From Bdellovibrionales bacterium (GTDB lineage Bacteria > Bdellovibrionota > Bdellovibrionia > Bdellovibrionales > Bdellovibrionaceae), in contig SXSU01000041.1 in NCBI GenBank assembly GCA_005793345.1, forward strand, positions 1 through 46,473: a DNA stretch of 46,473 nucleotides. The letters run 5' to 3'. Positions 1-9,101 of this stretch are shown here, in pieces. The position numbers and the translations under genes are program-made. How positions within the stretch are numbered: position 1 is the first letter of the stretch; each line of letters begins with the position of its first letter. The notes under the pieces are model-generated. The model searched no databases and was not told where the DNA came from. It saw only the letters and a program-made list of their open reading frames with translations.

Positions 1-111
1 GATGTAGAAAAACTGAATCTGTTATGTGCAAGTCATAATAAATATTACAACCTTGAAACTCACGGTTATATTTATAAATCAAAAAATCAATCACACAAAC
101 AAGATTTTTAA
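1..111 (+). CDS. C-terminal fragment of a possible HNH endonuclease-like protein
   Basis: An open frame enters from the left edge and ends with TAA at 109-111, giving 36 visible residues. The stretch LNLLCASHNKYYNLETHG looks like the end of an HNH nuclease, where a final Cys-x2-His-Asn element (LCxxHN) supplies metal and active-site residues after an 'NLxLLC' strand. The start and the rest of the domain lie outside the window, so catalytic competence cannot be judged. Low confidence because only 36 residues are visible. Confidence 0.4.
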   Translation, partial: DVEKLNLLCASHNKYYNLETHGYIYKSKNQSHKQDF

Positions 112-138
112 TTTTTAATGGCACTGTAAAACGTTAGA

Positions 139-190
139 GGGTTTTCCACAATCTCCACGCTGCTTGAAAAAACCGGAGTGTGGGAAACCC
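139..190. other. Stem-loop between gene ends
   Basis: GGGTTTTCCACA (139-150) pairs with TGTGGGAAACCC (179-190) with a single mismatch, and inner CTCC/GGAG bases extend the stem. No T-run follows on either strand, so a standard intrinsic terminator is not supported. It lies between the HNH-like tail and the rRNA-like scrap. Nothing else is recognisable up to the gene end at 361. Confidence 0.5.
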
Positions 191-207
191 GTCATCACAA
201 AACTGAG

Positions 208-239
208 AAGCCATTCGACCTAATCAGTACTATTAGTTA
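208..239 (-). pseudogene. Possible remnant of the 3' end of 23S rRNA
   Basis: Read on the minus strand, 239-208 contains CTAATAGTACTGATTAGGTC followed by GAATGGCTT. This resembles the conserved last ~35 nt of bacterial 23S rRNA ('...UAACUAAUAGUACUGAUUGGUCG..GGCUU'). The sequence upstream on that strand (240-360) does not look like 23S, and no 5S gene follows, so at most a terminal scrap remains. Recognised from memory without alignment; chance similarity is possible. Confidence 0.35.
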
Positions 240-360
240 TGAAAATAAAACCGAAAACAGATTAACAGACATCAACTTTTATGAATTTTTCTAAAATTCC
301 GTTTCAAACTAGAACAGTTTTTCGACGACAAATGAATCCAAAGCCTATATATTTATTAAA

Positions 361-2664
361 TTATTTTACAAACTCAAGTGGGATATCCCAAACAGAGATT
401 TGAGGGTAATCAAGGTTATTTGACAAATAATACACTTCAATAACTCCAGCTTCTTTTTGAATAAAACCAAAATTATAAATTGCAAAGCCTTTATTCAAAG
501 GATTTTGTGTAATCTCAATTACCCCTTTTGATGGGTTAGTTGAAATAAGTATCAAATGATCATTATTAGTCTCAGTTTGAGAATTTTGACTGAAGAATGG
601 ATCTACATAAAATTGTAAATTTAAAAGGTAAATAGAATTTATAGTACTAAGTTGAATTTTTTCTGATCTTATTGAAATTAAATTTTTAAAATTAAAATTG
701 CTCTTAGGCAAAGTATGAATAAGATCGCAACTCGGTTGATTCTCTTTGTATATATATATATTAATATTATCTTCTGATTCTTTGGCTATAATTAGCTCAT
801 CAAATCCAGGTATTTTATTTATCCCTTTAATTGGTAAATTAGAATTTAAATCGCATATAGATTTTAATTTATTGGTCATACTTAAGGAATATAATTTATC
901 TGCTAAAATATATTTCACTGTATTTGAAAAAGAATAAACATTATTAATTCTGCTTTTAATATTTAAATCAGAACTATAAATAAAGTCCATCTTCTTTAAA
1001 TCAAAATAAAGTGGAGTTAATTTTTGATTTTGAATTATCGTACCAGTGGTAACTAAATATATTTCTTTATCGTCAGTTGGAGTAAGTCCATATCCACCAA
1101 ATTCATTTTTAAAAATAAAATTTTCTGATTTTAAATCATAAATTGCTAAATAAGATTGTGGTTGCATTGTTGTATTATTAAGTGTTTCACAACTAAATAT
1201 CATAAATACAAATTGATCCAGCGAAATAAAAAAATCTCCTCTAAAAGCAGACGAATTTGTTAATTTTAAATTTTGACATCCAATAGGAAGATTACTAAAA
1301 TTTAAATCGATTTGTTTTTCAAATTTAGTTGATTGATTTGTAAACCAAACTTCAAGAGAACTACCAAAGCCAACAGCATAAATCGATTTATTTAAAGATT
1401 CAGAATGAACCCAAAAAGGCATTTCACCATAATCACTGAAAGGTATTTTATGATTGGCTACTAATGTAGGAGACTCAGAACCATCTATAGGAACTCGTTT
1501 TATCCAATCTTCAACATCATTTGAATTTGATTCCTGAGATCCATCCTTATAAATAATATAACTACTATCTTTAGAAATTTCAAAATTTGGATCTACACTT
1601 TGTATAAATGATGTCAATTTATTACTTAAAAGTTTAAAAGTATCTAATTTAAAATTATAATTATATAATTGTACACCTAAATCCAATTCAAAGGCAGCAG
1701 GAAAAACAAGATAATTTTCATCTGACGATATTTTGAAAGTATTTATTGGATAATTAGTTTTAGAAGGCAATAATATTTCATTAATTTTATTATTACTATA
1801 TTCAAATAAAAAACCTAAATCTGTAAGTACTACTAAACTATTTCTTAGATTAATTTTTTCCACTAATTTTATTGGAGAGGACGGAATAATTTTAACTGGC
1901 CAAACTCGAGCATCTAAGTATCCTCCAAGTCTACAACTTAAATTTTGATATTTTTGGTAATTGCTTGTGGAATTCCAAACTCCTTGATATGTACCAGCAT
2001 GTGTACTTAACAAGTTTTTAAAAACTTGCAACTTTCCTTGGGTACTTTGAATCTCTACCGTATTTGAATTAATAATTCTAATTGGATTTATTAATTCTAT
2101 ATTTGATTTTTTAAAATTATTAATATTGATAATTTCGGTTTCTGCTTTTAATGATACACTATCATAACTGCTTAATATTTCAAATTTCGAATCACTCCAA
2201 TTGTCTGTACACCAAATTTCAACCATTTTTGTCGGAATTTGATTTATCGAATTTAATAAAATATTGTTTTTTTCTTCGAAAATTGAATCTTTATAACCAA
2301 TTACTTTTTTTTGAAGAGGACTGTAAACAATCTCACTCATTGGAATATTTAAACTTGAAAAATTACACTTCTCTAGGAAGTTTTGCGTGAAAGTAGCGCT
2401 CCAAGGTTCAATATCAAAATTTAAATTTATTGTACTGTAAGGAGAATCAAGTCCTTCACAACTAAAATTAGGTACATAGTGAACATACTCTGACGAAAGT
2501 TTACCACCATAACCTGATCCATTTCCTGAATACGAATTATTATTTTTTTCAAATTGAAGTAATGAGTAATTTTGAGAACAATTTTGAAAGCTCAAAAATA
2601 TTAAGGATTGAAAAGAAAATACAAATAATAAAATCAATTTATACTTATATAGAAAGTTCCTCAT
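361..2664 (-). CDS. Large secreted protein, probable lipoprotein, beta-propeller-like
   Basis: 767 aa, not assignable to a named family. The N-terminus is a classic export signal: basic MRNFLYKYK, then a hydrophobic run ending in LSFQNCS. The Cys at about residue 29 would be the lipidation site, although FQN-C departs from the usual L-A/S-G/A-C lipobox. A low-complexity Asn/Ser/Gly linker follows. The middle (about 270-700) has repeated short beta-strand patterns such as ISKDSSYIIYKDG and IKRVPIDGSESPTLV, typical of TolB/WD40-like propeller blades. No catalytic motif is visible. It stands alone, with a palindromic repeat just upstream. A role at the cell surface or periplasm is inferred from the signal only. 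Confidence 0.75.
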   Translation of the reverse strand: MRNFLYKYKLILLFVFSFQSLIFLSFQNCSQNYSLLQFEKNNNSYSGNGSGYGGKLSSEYVHYVPNFSCEGLDSPYSTINLNFDIEPWSATFTQNFLEKCNFSSLNIPMSEIVYSPLQKKVIGYKDSIFEEKNNILLNSINQIPTKMVEIWCTDNWSDSKFEILSSYDSVSLKAETEIININNFKKSNIELINPIRIINSNTVEIQSTQGKLQVFKNLLSTHAGTYQGVWNSTSNYQKYQNLSCRLGGYLDARVWPVKIIPSSPIKLVEKINLRNSLVVLTDLGFLFEYSNNKINEILLPSKTNYPINTFKISSDENYLVFPAAFELDLGVQLYNYNFKLDTFKLLSNKLTSFIQSVDPNFEISKDSSYIIYKDGSQESNSNDVEDWIKRVPIDGSESPTLVANHKIPFSDYGEMPFWVHSESLNKSIYAVGFGSSLEVWFTNQSTKFEKQIDLNFSNLPIGCQNLKLTNSSAFRGDFFISLDQFVFMIFSCETLNNTTMQPQSYLAIYDLKSENFIFKNEFGGYGLTPTDDKEIYLVTTGTIIQNQKLTPLYFDLKKMDFIYSSDLNIKSRINNVYSFSNTVKYILADKLYSLSMTNKLKSICDLNSNLPIKGINKIPGFDELIIAKESEDNINIYIYKENQPSCDLIHTLPKSNFNFKNLISIRSEKIQLSTINSIYLLNLQFYVDPFFSQNSQTETNNDHLILISTNPSKGVIEITQNPLNKGFAIYNFGFIQKEAGVIEVYYLSNNLDYPQISVWDIPLEFVK

Positions 2665-2806
2665 TGTTTAATAATAAGTCTAATCAAAAAAATTGTAAAG
2701 TTCCAGTGAGACTTAATTTATTAATAATATAAATTATCTAGTATTAATCGTAAACGGTTTGATGTTTAAAGTTTTAAAGTGATTCAAAAGGAAACAAAAT
2801 CGCTGG

Positions 2807-2948
2807 TTATTATGAAAATACAAACTTTAGTTTGGATTTTCATAATACGGGGTGATTGAAAATTACCCCCAACAAACAAGAGAATAACTGCTCGTGATTA
2901 TGTCTGATAAAATCGCGAAGCATTCAGTCTTAATCATGAGCAGTTATT
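2807..2948 (-). repeat. Palindromic intergenic repeat, copy A (full, inverted order)
   Basis: Three successive hairpins. The first is a TATGAAAAT...ATTTTCATA arm pair around 2811-2849. The second is GGGGTGATTgaaaATTACCCC at about 2850-2870. The third is a long stem from ATAACTGCTCGTGATTA (2884) to TAATCATGAGCAGTTAT (ending 2947). The same three-part element recurs at 13303, 29532, 30822 and 34504; this copy and 13303 are in the reverse orientation to the other three. It fills much of the 520-bp gap 2665-3184. No coding capacity is seen. Confidence 0.85.
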
Positions 2949-3119
2949 TACACGAAATTCATTTTCACATCAATATTTACATTAAAAACAACAATGAGAA
3001 ATTATTTATTTGTTTGTCTAAATAAAAAATAGATTTTGATTTTTCTCAATTTAGGCCAACTCAAATAACTACTTATTATTGAAGTGTAATTCACACTAAT
3101 CGAACTAGTTATTAGTCTA

Positions 3120-3150
3120 ATTTAGTTTCTTTTTTTATCCTAAACTAAAT
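3120..3150. promoter_or_regulatory. Inverted repeat upstream of the glycosyltransferase
   Basis: ATTTAGTTT (3120-3128) and AAACTAAAT (3142-3150) form perfect 9-bp arms around a T-rich 13-nt spacer. It ends 34 nt before the start codon and upstream of the strong AAGGAG at 3173. It could be an operator or a leader hairpin. In such AT-rich DNA a chance origin is possible. Confidence 0.3.
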
Positions 3151-3184
3151 ACAACTCAATAATACTTTTTACAAGGAGATTAAC

Positions 3185-4522
3185 ATGAACCAAAAAACAA
3201 TTATTATTTTTTCAGAAGTTTTAACCCTTGCACACTTCATGCGTCCTCTGACTTTAGCTTTAGAACTTCAAAAAAATTCTAATTATAAAATAATTTTTGC
3301 AGTTTCAGATATCCCTCATGGATTGGAGCATTTAATTTCTAACTTAAATGTAGTCTATTTAAAAAAATCAATTACAACAGAACAATTTCTACAAGCTGTA
3401 TCCAATGGTACTCATCCTTTTACAGTTGAAATCCTTGAAGAAAAAATTAAAGAAGATCTCGAGCTAATTAAAAAATGTAATCCCGACTTATTGATTGGAG
3501 ACATGAGACTTAGTTTGCACGTATCATCTCAAATTTTAAAAAAATGTTATATTAATTTATCGAACTCGCAGTGGGATTCAAGCACTTCATATAAAAATAT
3601 TGTTCCTGATTTGCCTATAACACGAATACTTGGCACATCAATTGGCTCTTTACTTATTAAATTGATGCATAAAAAAATAATGATGAAGCTAGCATTACCA
3701 TTTAATATTATAGCAAAAAAATATAATGTTAAAGAATATGGAAGTTATAATGAGGTTATTTCTTCAGGTGATTATGTTTTTTATTTTGATCCAAAAAATT
3801 TAAACTTAACTCACAAGTATAATAATGACTTCTCGGATTTTAATAATTATAAAAAAATTGAAGTAGGTGCTTTTGATTACTCTTTAAAGTCAATAGGAAA
3901 TAGCAATGCGCCCTTTAAAATAAATAACGAGAAAAATTATTCAAAAGTCATTTTAATATCTTTGGGATCTTCAGGCCCAAATCATTTGTTACCTAAAATT
4001 ATAAGTTCAGTTTCACAATTAAAGAATGTACATATTATATTAGTAACTGCTGGAGCAAAGGTAAATTTAAAAAAGATTAATACAGATCTTTCAAATGTTA
4101 CAATTCAAGTTGAAAAGTATGTGCCTTACAACGAAGTACTTCAAAAAGTTGATCTTGTTATTTCAAATGGTGGGAGTTCAACTACCTACCCTGCATTACT
4201 AAATGGTGTCCCTGTATTATCTATACCAATGAATTATGATCAGCATTTATTTACAAACTCAATTTCACATTGGAATGTTGGAATCTCAATTCGTTCTGAT
4301 TCTTTTTCCAAAAAGAATTTTATCAACTCGATTAATCTTCTTATTGAAAATTCAAACTCTAAATCAAAAGTGCATCAAGTAAAACAATTGTATCTGTCTG
4401 AAAATCCTGTTGAAACAATTTCTTATTTTGTAAAACAATTTTTTAAGACAAGCCTTTTGTCTAATTATAATTTTGCAAAACCAAATTTGATGATTTCTGA
4501 CGATTTGCAGATCCAAAAGTAG
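3185..4522 (+). CDS. UDP-glycosyltransferase, GT1/MGT-like
   Basis: 445 aa, a GT-B fold glycosyltransferase predicted to move a sugar from a nucleotide donor to a small or lipid acceptor in the cytoplasm. The N-terminal acceptor half begins IIIFSEVLTLAHFMRPLTLA, with the His-containing loop usual in UGT-type enzymes. The C-terminal donor half carries VILISLGSSGPNHLLPKI and VDLVISNGGSSTTYPALLNG followed by VPVLSIPMNYDQHLFT, the UGT/MurG-like donor-binding signature ('xxHGGxxT...GxPxxxxPxxxDQ'). Here the usual His-Gly-Gly is Asn-Gly-Gly, so donor handling may differ. AAGGAG lies 6 nt before ATG. It is monocistronic and convergent with the next gene. The acceptor cannot be named. Confidence 0.8.
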   Translation: MNQKTIIIFSEVLTLAHFMRPLTLALELQKNSNYKIIFAVSDIPHGLEHLISNLNVVYLKKSITTEQFLQAVSNGTHPFTVEILEEKIKEDLELIKKCNPDLLIGDMRLSLHVSSQILKKCYINLSNSQWDSSTSYKNIVPDLPITRILGTSIGSLLIKLMHKKIMMKLALPFNIIAKKYNVKEYGSYNEVISSGDYVFYFDPKNLNLTHKYNNDFSDFNNYKKIEVGAFDYSLKSIGNSNAPFKINNEKNYSKVILISLGSSGPNHLLPKIISSVSQLKNVHIILVTAGAKVNLKKINTDLSNVTIQVEKYVPYNEVLQKVDLVISNGGSSTTYPALLNGVPVLSIPMNYDQHLFTNSISHWNVGISIRSDSFSKKNFINSINLLIENSNSKSKVHQVKQLYLSENPVETISYFVKQFFKTSLLSNYNFAKPNLMISDDLQIQK

Positions 4523-4527
4523 TAAAA

Positions 4528-5382
4528 TTAGTAATTAATAATATTATTTGATTCGATTTTGATTTTTGAATCTCCAGAAATTATCTTTTTACTGTTTACA
4601 TTTTTTAAGAAATTATTTTGCGACAAACCTAAGAGTTTTATTGGTAAATCTATTAACTTTAAAACTGCTTGTTGCATAGCAAAGGCAAGAGAGGATTGCA
4701 CACTTAACCCTCGACTCCACCGACTTATAAAAGATGGGTACTCTAATTCACCATTTGCATTTACTGCTAAACTTCCAATAGCTGTTTTAAATCCCATCTC
4801 TAAAAATAAATTACTGTGATAGTGACCATAACAAGATAAATTGTAAATTAAACGCAATTTGTTTTTATATAATGTTTGGTTTATTTGATTGTCATAGATA
4901 AGAATTTTTCGCAACTCTTCTAGAGAGTATGATCCGTCCACAAACGATAGCCCTTGCTTCCGTCCATGTAAAGACATTATAACATCAATTGTAGATGTAT
5001 TTTTATCTTCAACCAATTCATTTAATTTGTTTCTAAAATTCTCTGCTGTTGCATTATTATTATTTAATACATGAATTTCTCGATAAGTGTTCCCATAATT
5101 CACAAAAGTCGCTGGTATTAAAAAAGCAATATCTTCTATTCCTTTATAGATCTTTTGATATGCAGGTATTCCACGTGCATCCAATTCTGCTATTACAAGT
5201 AAAACCCTATTTTCGTGGGAAGCCATAACTTTTATTTGAAACCCAAAAAATAAAATAAAATAAAATACTTTAAGAATTAGTTTAAATGGTACAATTTTAA
5301 TAGTATTAATTTTATAGTTATTATTTTTAGAATTAGTATTTCTTTTCAGAATACACCTCCACCTAAAAAGTGAAATGATCAT
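4528..5382 (-). CDS. Secreted caspase-like (clan CD) protein
   Basis: 284 aa. A basic N-region and a hydrophobic segment (about residues 31-50, FKLILKVFYFILFFGFQIKV) look like a signal peptide or anchor. The mature part has two strand-end motifs typical of clan CD cysteine peptidases and caspase-like folds: DVIMSLHG with His139, and LIYNLSCYGHYH with Cys184. They are about 45 residues apart, the usual His-Cys dyad arrangement. No specific family (C11, C13, C14, CHAT) can be chosen. A GGAGG lies inside the annotated N-terminus, 6 nt ahead of a CTG at codon 12, so translation may begin there rather than at the ATG at 5382. Substrate and role unknown. It ends 5 bp from the convergent glycosyltransferase. 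Confidence 0.55.
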   Translation of the reverse strand: MIISLFRWRCILKRNTNSKNNNYKINTIKIVPFKLILKVFYFILFFGFQIKVMASHENRVLLVIAELDARGIPAYQKIYKGIEDIAFLIPATFVNYGNTYREIHVLNNNNATAENFRNKLNELVEDKNTSTIDVIMSLHGRKQGLSFVDGSYSLEELRKILIYDNQINQTLYKNKLRLIYNLSCYGHYHSNLFLEMGFKTAIGSLAVNANGELEYPSFISRWSRGLSVQSSLAFAMQQAVLKLIDLPIKLLGLSQNNFLKNVNSKKIISGDSKIKIESNNIINY

Positions 5383-5510
5383 TGATTTAATTTATTATCG
5401 GTTTGTGTAATTTGAATCTCAACACAGTTAAATATTTATAGACTTTAGACTTAGGACTTAATTTAATTCCATCTCAATTAATCACGAGCATACTTTTTGA
5501 ACTGTTCAAT

Positions 5511-5538
5511 TTGACGCAAGGTTGAAGCACAATTTAAT
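5511..5538 (+). promoter_or_regulatory. Candidate sigma-70-type promoter for korAB
   Basis: TTGACG (5511-5516) and TTTAAT (5533-5538) are separated by 16 nt, 5 of 6 matches to each consensus hexamer, about 140 bp upstream of korA. It lies in the 297-bp gap between the caspase-like gene and korA; the rest of that gap shows nothing recognisable. Prediction from consensus only. Confidence 0.35.
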
Positions 5539-5679
5539 ACTTTTAATTCAATGAATTGATCAATGACAAAATTACTTTGATAAGGTAAAGTTAAAAGTCC
5601 ATTGAATTTTTAACACCATTTCAAAAAGTATTTCGCAGATATTTATGCGAATGGGGTTGTAAAAAAATAAGGGTACCTC

Positions 5680-7524
5680 ATGTCTAACATACATAAAATC
5701 AACGATTTTGTTCTTGAAATAGCAACAGTCAACGGTAGCGGAAGCCAATCTGCAAATAATATTATAATGAAAACCATTTTTAGAATGGGTATTCCTGTTG
5801 GAGGTAAAAACTTATTTCCCTCAAATATTGCAGGACTCCCCACTTGGTTTACCATTCGCGTAAATGAATTGGGTTTTACAGCAAGACGAGAAGAAGCTGA
5901 TATATTTATTGCCATGAATCCCCAAACTATCAAAGAAGATCTAAAAAAGGTAAGAGCACAGGGTTGGATATTTATTAATGATGAAATTAAATTAGATCCA
6001 CAAACAATTGAATCATATTCTAAAAATATTAACTTGGCTTTTGTTCCGTTTAAAGAACTTGTTCAAAAAGCCACAGAATCAATAAAATTAAAAAAATTAC
6101 TTGTAAATATGATTTATGTTGGATTGCTTGCAGAACTCCTTGGATTAGATTCAAAAATATTAGCAGAAACTATTTCTGATCAGTTTAAAGGAAAAACAAC
6201 AGCAATTGAATCTAACTTAAAGGCCATGCAAATTGGACAATCTTATGCTGTTGAGTCACTACAATATCTAAGAGAAAATAATAAATTTAATTTATACTTA
6301 AAATCTTTAAGTGCAAATTTAAATAAAATTTTAATAGATGGAAATACTTCTGCAGCACTTGGGTTTATATTTGGTGGTTGCACATTTGCAAGTTGGTACC
6401 CAATAACTCCCTCAAGTTCTGTATTAGAAAATTATATGAATTTTTCTGATCAATTTAGACTTGATGAAAATAAAAAATCAACTGGAGCAATTATTCAAGC
6501 TGAAGATGAATTAGCTGCAATTTGCATGGTAATGGGAGCTGGTTGGGCCGGTGCACGTGCAATGACAAGTACATCAGGGCCTGGCTTAAGTTTGATGGCC
6601 GAAGCCGCTGGAATGTTTTACTATGGAGAAATCCCAGGTGTGATATGGGATGTTCAAAGAGTTGGACCTTCGACCGGTATGCCAACACGAACAGCGCAAG
6701 GTGATATCTTATTTGCACACACTCTATCCCATGGAGACACTAAACACATTGTTTTACTGCCTGCAAATATGGAAGAGTGTTTTGAGTTTGCACAAACATC
6801 TTTAGATCTTGCTGAACGATTTCAAACTTTAGTTATTTCACTCAGTGATTTAGACTTAGGAATGAACTTTTGGATTTCAAATGAATTTTCGTACCCAACA
6901 AAACCTTTTGATCGTGGCAAAATTTTAACTGCAACTGAACTTGATAAAATTAAAGATTATGGACGTTACAAAGATGTGGATGGTGACGGCATTCCATATC
7001 GAACACTACCTGGCACCCACCACGATGCCGCTGCTTACTTCACTCGAGGCTCAGGCCATGATGAAAAAGCTCTCTATACAGAAAACAGCGAAGCCTACTC
7101 AGTAGTATTAAATCGATTAAATAAAAAATTTGAAACAGCTAAGAATTATGTTCCAAAGCCAAAAATTCAACTTGCAAAATCTTCCAATGGTCAAGTCACA
7201 TCAAAACTTGGTATAATTGCATTTGGGTCAACAGATTTACCAATGCAAGAAGCTTTGCATGAATTAGATATTAAGAATTTAAACTTTAATTATTTAAGAT
7301 TAAGAGCCATCCCATTTACTGAAGAAGTTGATCAATTTGTAAAAAATAATGAAAAGATATTTGTTGTTGAACAAAATAGAGATTCTCAAATGATGAGTTT
7401 ACTCAAAATAAATTATCCTGAGTTCGCTGCTCGCTTTGTATCCATTACTCACTTTGATGGTTTACCAATAACTGCAAAAAATATTTATTCACCCATTGTT
7501 CAAAACCTGATGGAGAAAAATTAA
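5680..7524 (+). CDS. korA: 2-oxoacid:ferredoxin oxidoreductase, fused gamma-alpha subunit
   Basis: 614 aa. With the next gene it forms a two-subunit 2-oxoglutarate (or related 2-oxoacid):ferredoxin oxidoreductase, which oxidatively decarboxylates the acid to acyl-CoA and reduces ferredoxin. Residues about 10-190 are the gamma domain (VNGSGSQSANNII, then GGKNLFPSNIAGLPTWFTIR). From about 215 on is the alpha (pyrimidine-binding) domain, with GFIFGGCTFASWYPITPSSS and AMTSTSGPGLSLMAEAAG. The gamma-alpha fusion and length match the KorA type known from Mycobacterium. An AAGGG lies upstream of the ATG. korB begins at the base after its stop codon. Exact substrate specificity is inferred, not visible. 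Confidence 0.88.
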   Translation: MSNIHKINDFVLEIATVNGSGSQSANNIIMKTIFRMGIPVGGKNLFPSNIAGLPTWFTIRVNELGFTARREEADIFIAMNPQTIKEDLKKVRAQGWIFINDEIKLDPQTIESYSKNINLAFVPFKELVQKATESIKLKKLLVNMIYVGLLAELLGLDSKILAETISDQFKGKTTAIESNLKAMQIGQSYAVESLQYLRENNKFNLYLKSLSANLNKILIDGNTSAALGFIFGGCTFASWYPITPSSSVLENYMNFSDQFRLDENKKSTGAIIQAEDELAAICMVMGAGWAGARAMTSTSGPGLSLMAEAAGMFYYGEIPGVIWDVQRVGPSTGMPTRTAQGDILFAHTLSHGDTKHIVLLPANMEECFEFAQTSLDLAERFQTLVISLSDLDLGMNFWISNEFSYPTKPFDRGKILTATELDKIKDYGRYKDVDGDGIPYRTLPGTHHDAAAYFTRGSGHDEKALYTENSEAYSVVLNRLNKKFETAKNYVPKPKIQLAKSSNGQVTSKLGIIAFGSTDLPMQEALHELDIKNLNFNYLRLRAIPFTEEVDQFVKNNEKIFVVEQNRDSQMMSLLKINYPEFAARFVSITHFDGLPITAKNIYSPIVQNLMEKN

Positions 7525-8589
7525 ATGAATAACAATTCAGCTTCAGCACCTCCAGTTCCACCAATATCTACCGATTTAAATAAAATTGGATTAAGTAAAT
7601 CCGCATATCAAGGTTCAAAATCAACTTTATGCACTGGTTGTGGACACGATTCAATTTCTGCAAATATAATGACAGCACTCCATCAACAAAATATTCACCC
7701 TTATAATATTATGAAGTTATCTGGCATAGGTTGTTCTTCAAAAACTCCAGCATACTGGTTGAGTAAATCATTTGGATTCAACTCTATACATGGGCGAATG
7801 GCACCAGTGGCAACGGGAGCAAAAGTTGTTCAACATCAATTAAAAGTTATTGGTGTATCTGGAGATGGTGATAGCGCCAGCATTGGAATTGGTGGAATGA
7901 TTCACCTACTTCGTAGAAATTTACCTATGGTTTATTTAGTCGCAAATAATGGAGTTTATGGTTTAACTAAAGGTCAATTTTCTGCAACTGTTGGTCAAGA
8001 TATGTTGCAAAAGTCTGGACGCAAAAATGCATTTTCAGCTTTAGATATTTGCTCGATTGCAATTGAAGCAGGTTGTACTTTTGTTGCTCGATCATTTTCT
8101 GGAGATGCAAAGCAACTCACTCAATTGTTATCAGCAGCTTTTCATCATAGAGGTACTGCAATAATTGATATTATTTCTCCATGTATAACCTTTGCTAATC
8201 ATGATGGTTCAACAATGAGTTACACATCTGTTAAAAATCATAATAAACACTTTCAAGAACTAGAATTTATAATTGAATCCACTGAGAAAAAAGTTGATTA
8301 CGCAGAAGGAACCTCACAGATTGTAGAATTCAATGACGGAACTTCACTTCTTCTCAAAAAACTAGATTCGGAAGCTCATGATGTCACTGACGCCTCCCAT
8401 GCTAATAAAATATTAAGAGTTGCACGCGAAAAAGGTGAAATTTTAACAGGCTTATTTTATGTTGATGAAAAAGAACTAAACTTAATTGAAACATTAAATT
8501 TAACGGCAAGTCCATTAAGTGCATTAACAGAAAAAGAACTAAGGCCTACTAAGGAGCAACTTCACTCTGTTCTTAATGAATATCGTTAA
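7525..8589 (+). CDS. korB: 2-oxoacid:ferredoxin oxidoreductase beta subunit
   Basis: 354 aa, the thiamine diphosphate and [4Fe-4S] subunit. LCTGCGHDS (Cys36, Cys39), GIGCSSK and a later ISPC supply the four cluster cysteines expected. GDGDSASIGIGG followed about 25 residues later by NNGVYGLTKGQ is the TPP/Mg-binding motif. The N-terminal 20 residues are a Ser/Pro-rich extension. ATG directly follows the korA stop, so the two are surely cotranscribed and translationally coupled. No separate ferredoxin or delta subunit follows; the electron acceptor must be encoded elsewhere. Confidence 0.9.
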   Translation: MNNNSASAPPVPPISTDLNKIGLSKSAYQGSKSTLCTGCGHDSISANIMTALHQQNIHPYNIMKLSGIGCSSKTPAYWLSKSFGFNSIHGRMAPVATGAKVVQHQLKVIGVSGDGDSASIGIGGMIHLLRRNLPMVYLVANNGVYGLTKGQFSATVGQDMLQKSGRKNAFSALDICSIAIEAGCTFVARSFSGDAKQLTQLLSAAFHHRGTAIIDIISPCITFANHDGSTMSYTSVKNHNKHFQELEFIIESTEKKVDYAEGTSQIVEFNDGTSLLLKKLDSEAHDVTDASHANKILRVAREKGEILTGLFYVDEKELNLIETLNLTASPLSALTEKELRPTKEQLHSVLNEYR

Positions 8590-8592
8590 TAA

Positions 8593-8622
8593 AAGTTAAG
8601 TTAAAGTTAAAGTTAAAGTAAA
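8593..8622. repeat. Short hexanucleotide tandem repeat (GTTAAA-type)
   Basis: After the korB stop, AAGTTA-type hexamers repeat about four to five times, with one shortened unit. The tract lies about 60 bp upstream of the toxin-antitoxin start. Slippage here could alter spacing of upstream elements; no promoter was identified beside it. Confidence 0.6.
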
Positions 8623-8681
8623 TTATATAAAGTAATGTAAATTTGAACTAATTCAACTCACAGATCTAAACGAGAAATAAA

Positions 8682-9101
8682 ATGGATATTACTTCTTTAA
8701 AAAGCGCAACCACCCAATTAGAAACTGCAATTAATTACTCTCGATCCAAACTTGCAATTTCTGATGAAAAAATTTTTGAACAATTTCGAAATTCAGTTGT
8801 TCAATGTTTTGAATATACTTATGAGCTGTCCACAAAAATGCTTCGAAGATTTTTTGAATTATCTTCTGATAATCAACTAATTGTTGATGAGTGGGATTTC
8901 AAAGATTTAATTAGAGAATCTGCAATAAAAGGCTTAATTACTTCACCTGAAGACTGGTTTAATTTTAGAAAATTAAGAAATATATCTTCCCACGCTTATG
9001 ATAAAGCAAAGGCTGATGAAGTTTATTCCCATGCAACTTTACTTTTAACATCTGCAAAAGAACTCATAGCAGAATTAGAAATAAGGTTAAAAAGTGAGTA
9101 A
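8682..9101 (+). CDS. hepT: HepT-like toxin (HI0074 family)
   Basis: 139 aa, all-helical protein of the HEPN superfamily, known both as 'nucleotidyltransferase substrate-binding protein, HI0074 family' and as the toxin partner of MntA. The HEPN RNase motif R-x4-H-x-Y is present as RNISSHAY near residue 100, so the catalytic site looks intact. The C-terminus overlaps the start of the downstream nucleotidyltransferase by 8 bp, the usual toxin-first order of HepT/MntA. Ribosome binding is weak (GAGAAA). Expected activity is cleavage of RNA, blocked by AMPylation by its partner; this is family knowledge, not shown here. Confidence 0.82.
   Translation: MDITSLKSATTQLETAINYSRSKLAISDEKIFEQFRNSVVQCFEYTYELSTKMLRRFFELSSDNQLIVDEWDFKDLIRESAIKGLITSPEDWFNFRKLRNISSHAYDKAKADEVYSHATLLLTSAKELIAELEIRLKSE

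Noticed and set aside
139-190. Integron attC site
   Set aside because: The stem lacks matching RYYYAAC/GTTRRRY core sites and no integrase or cassette array is visible.
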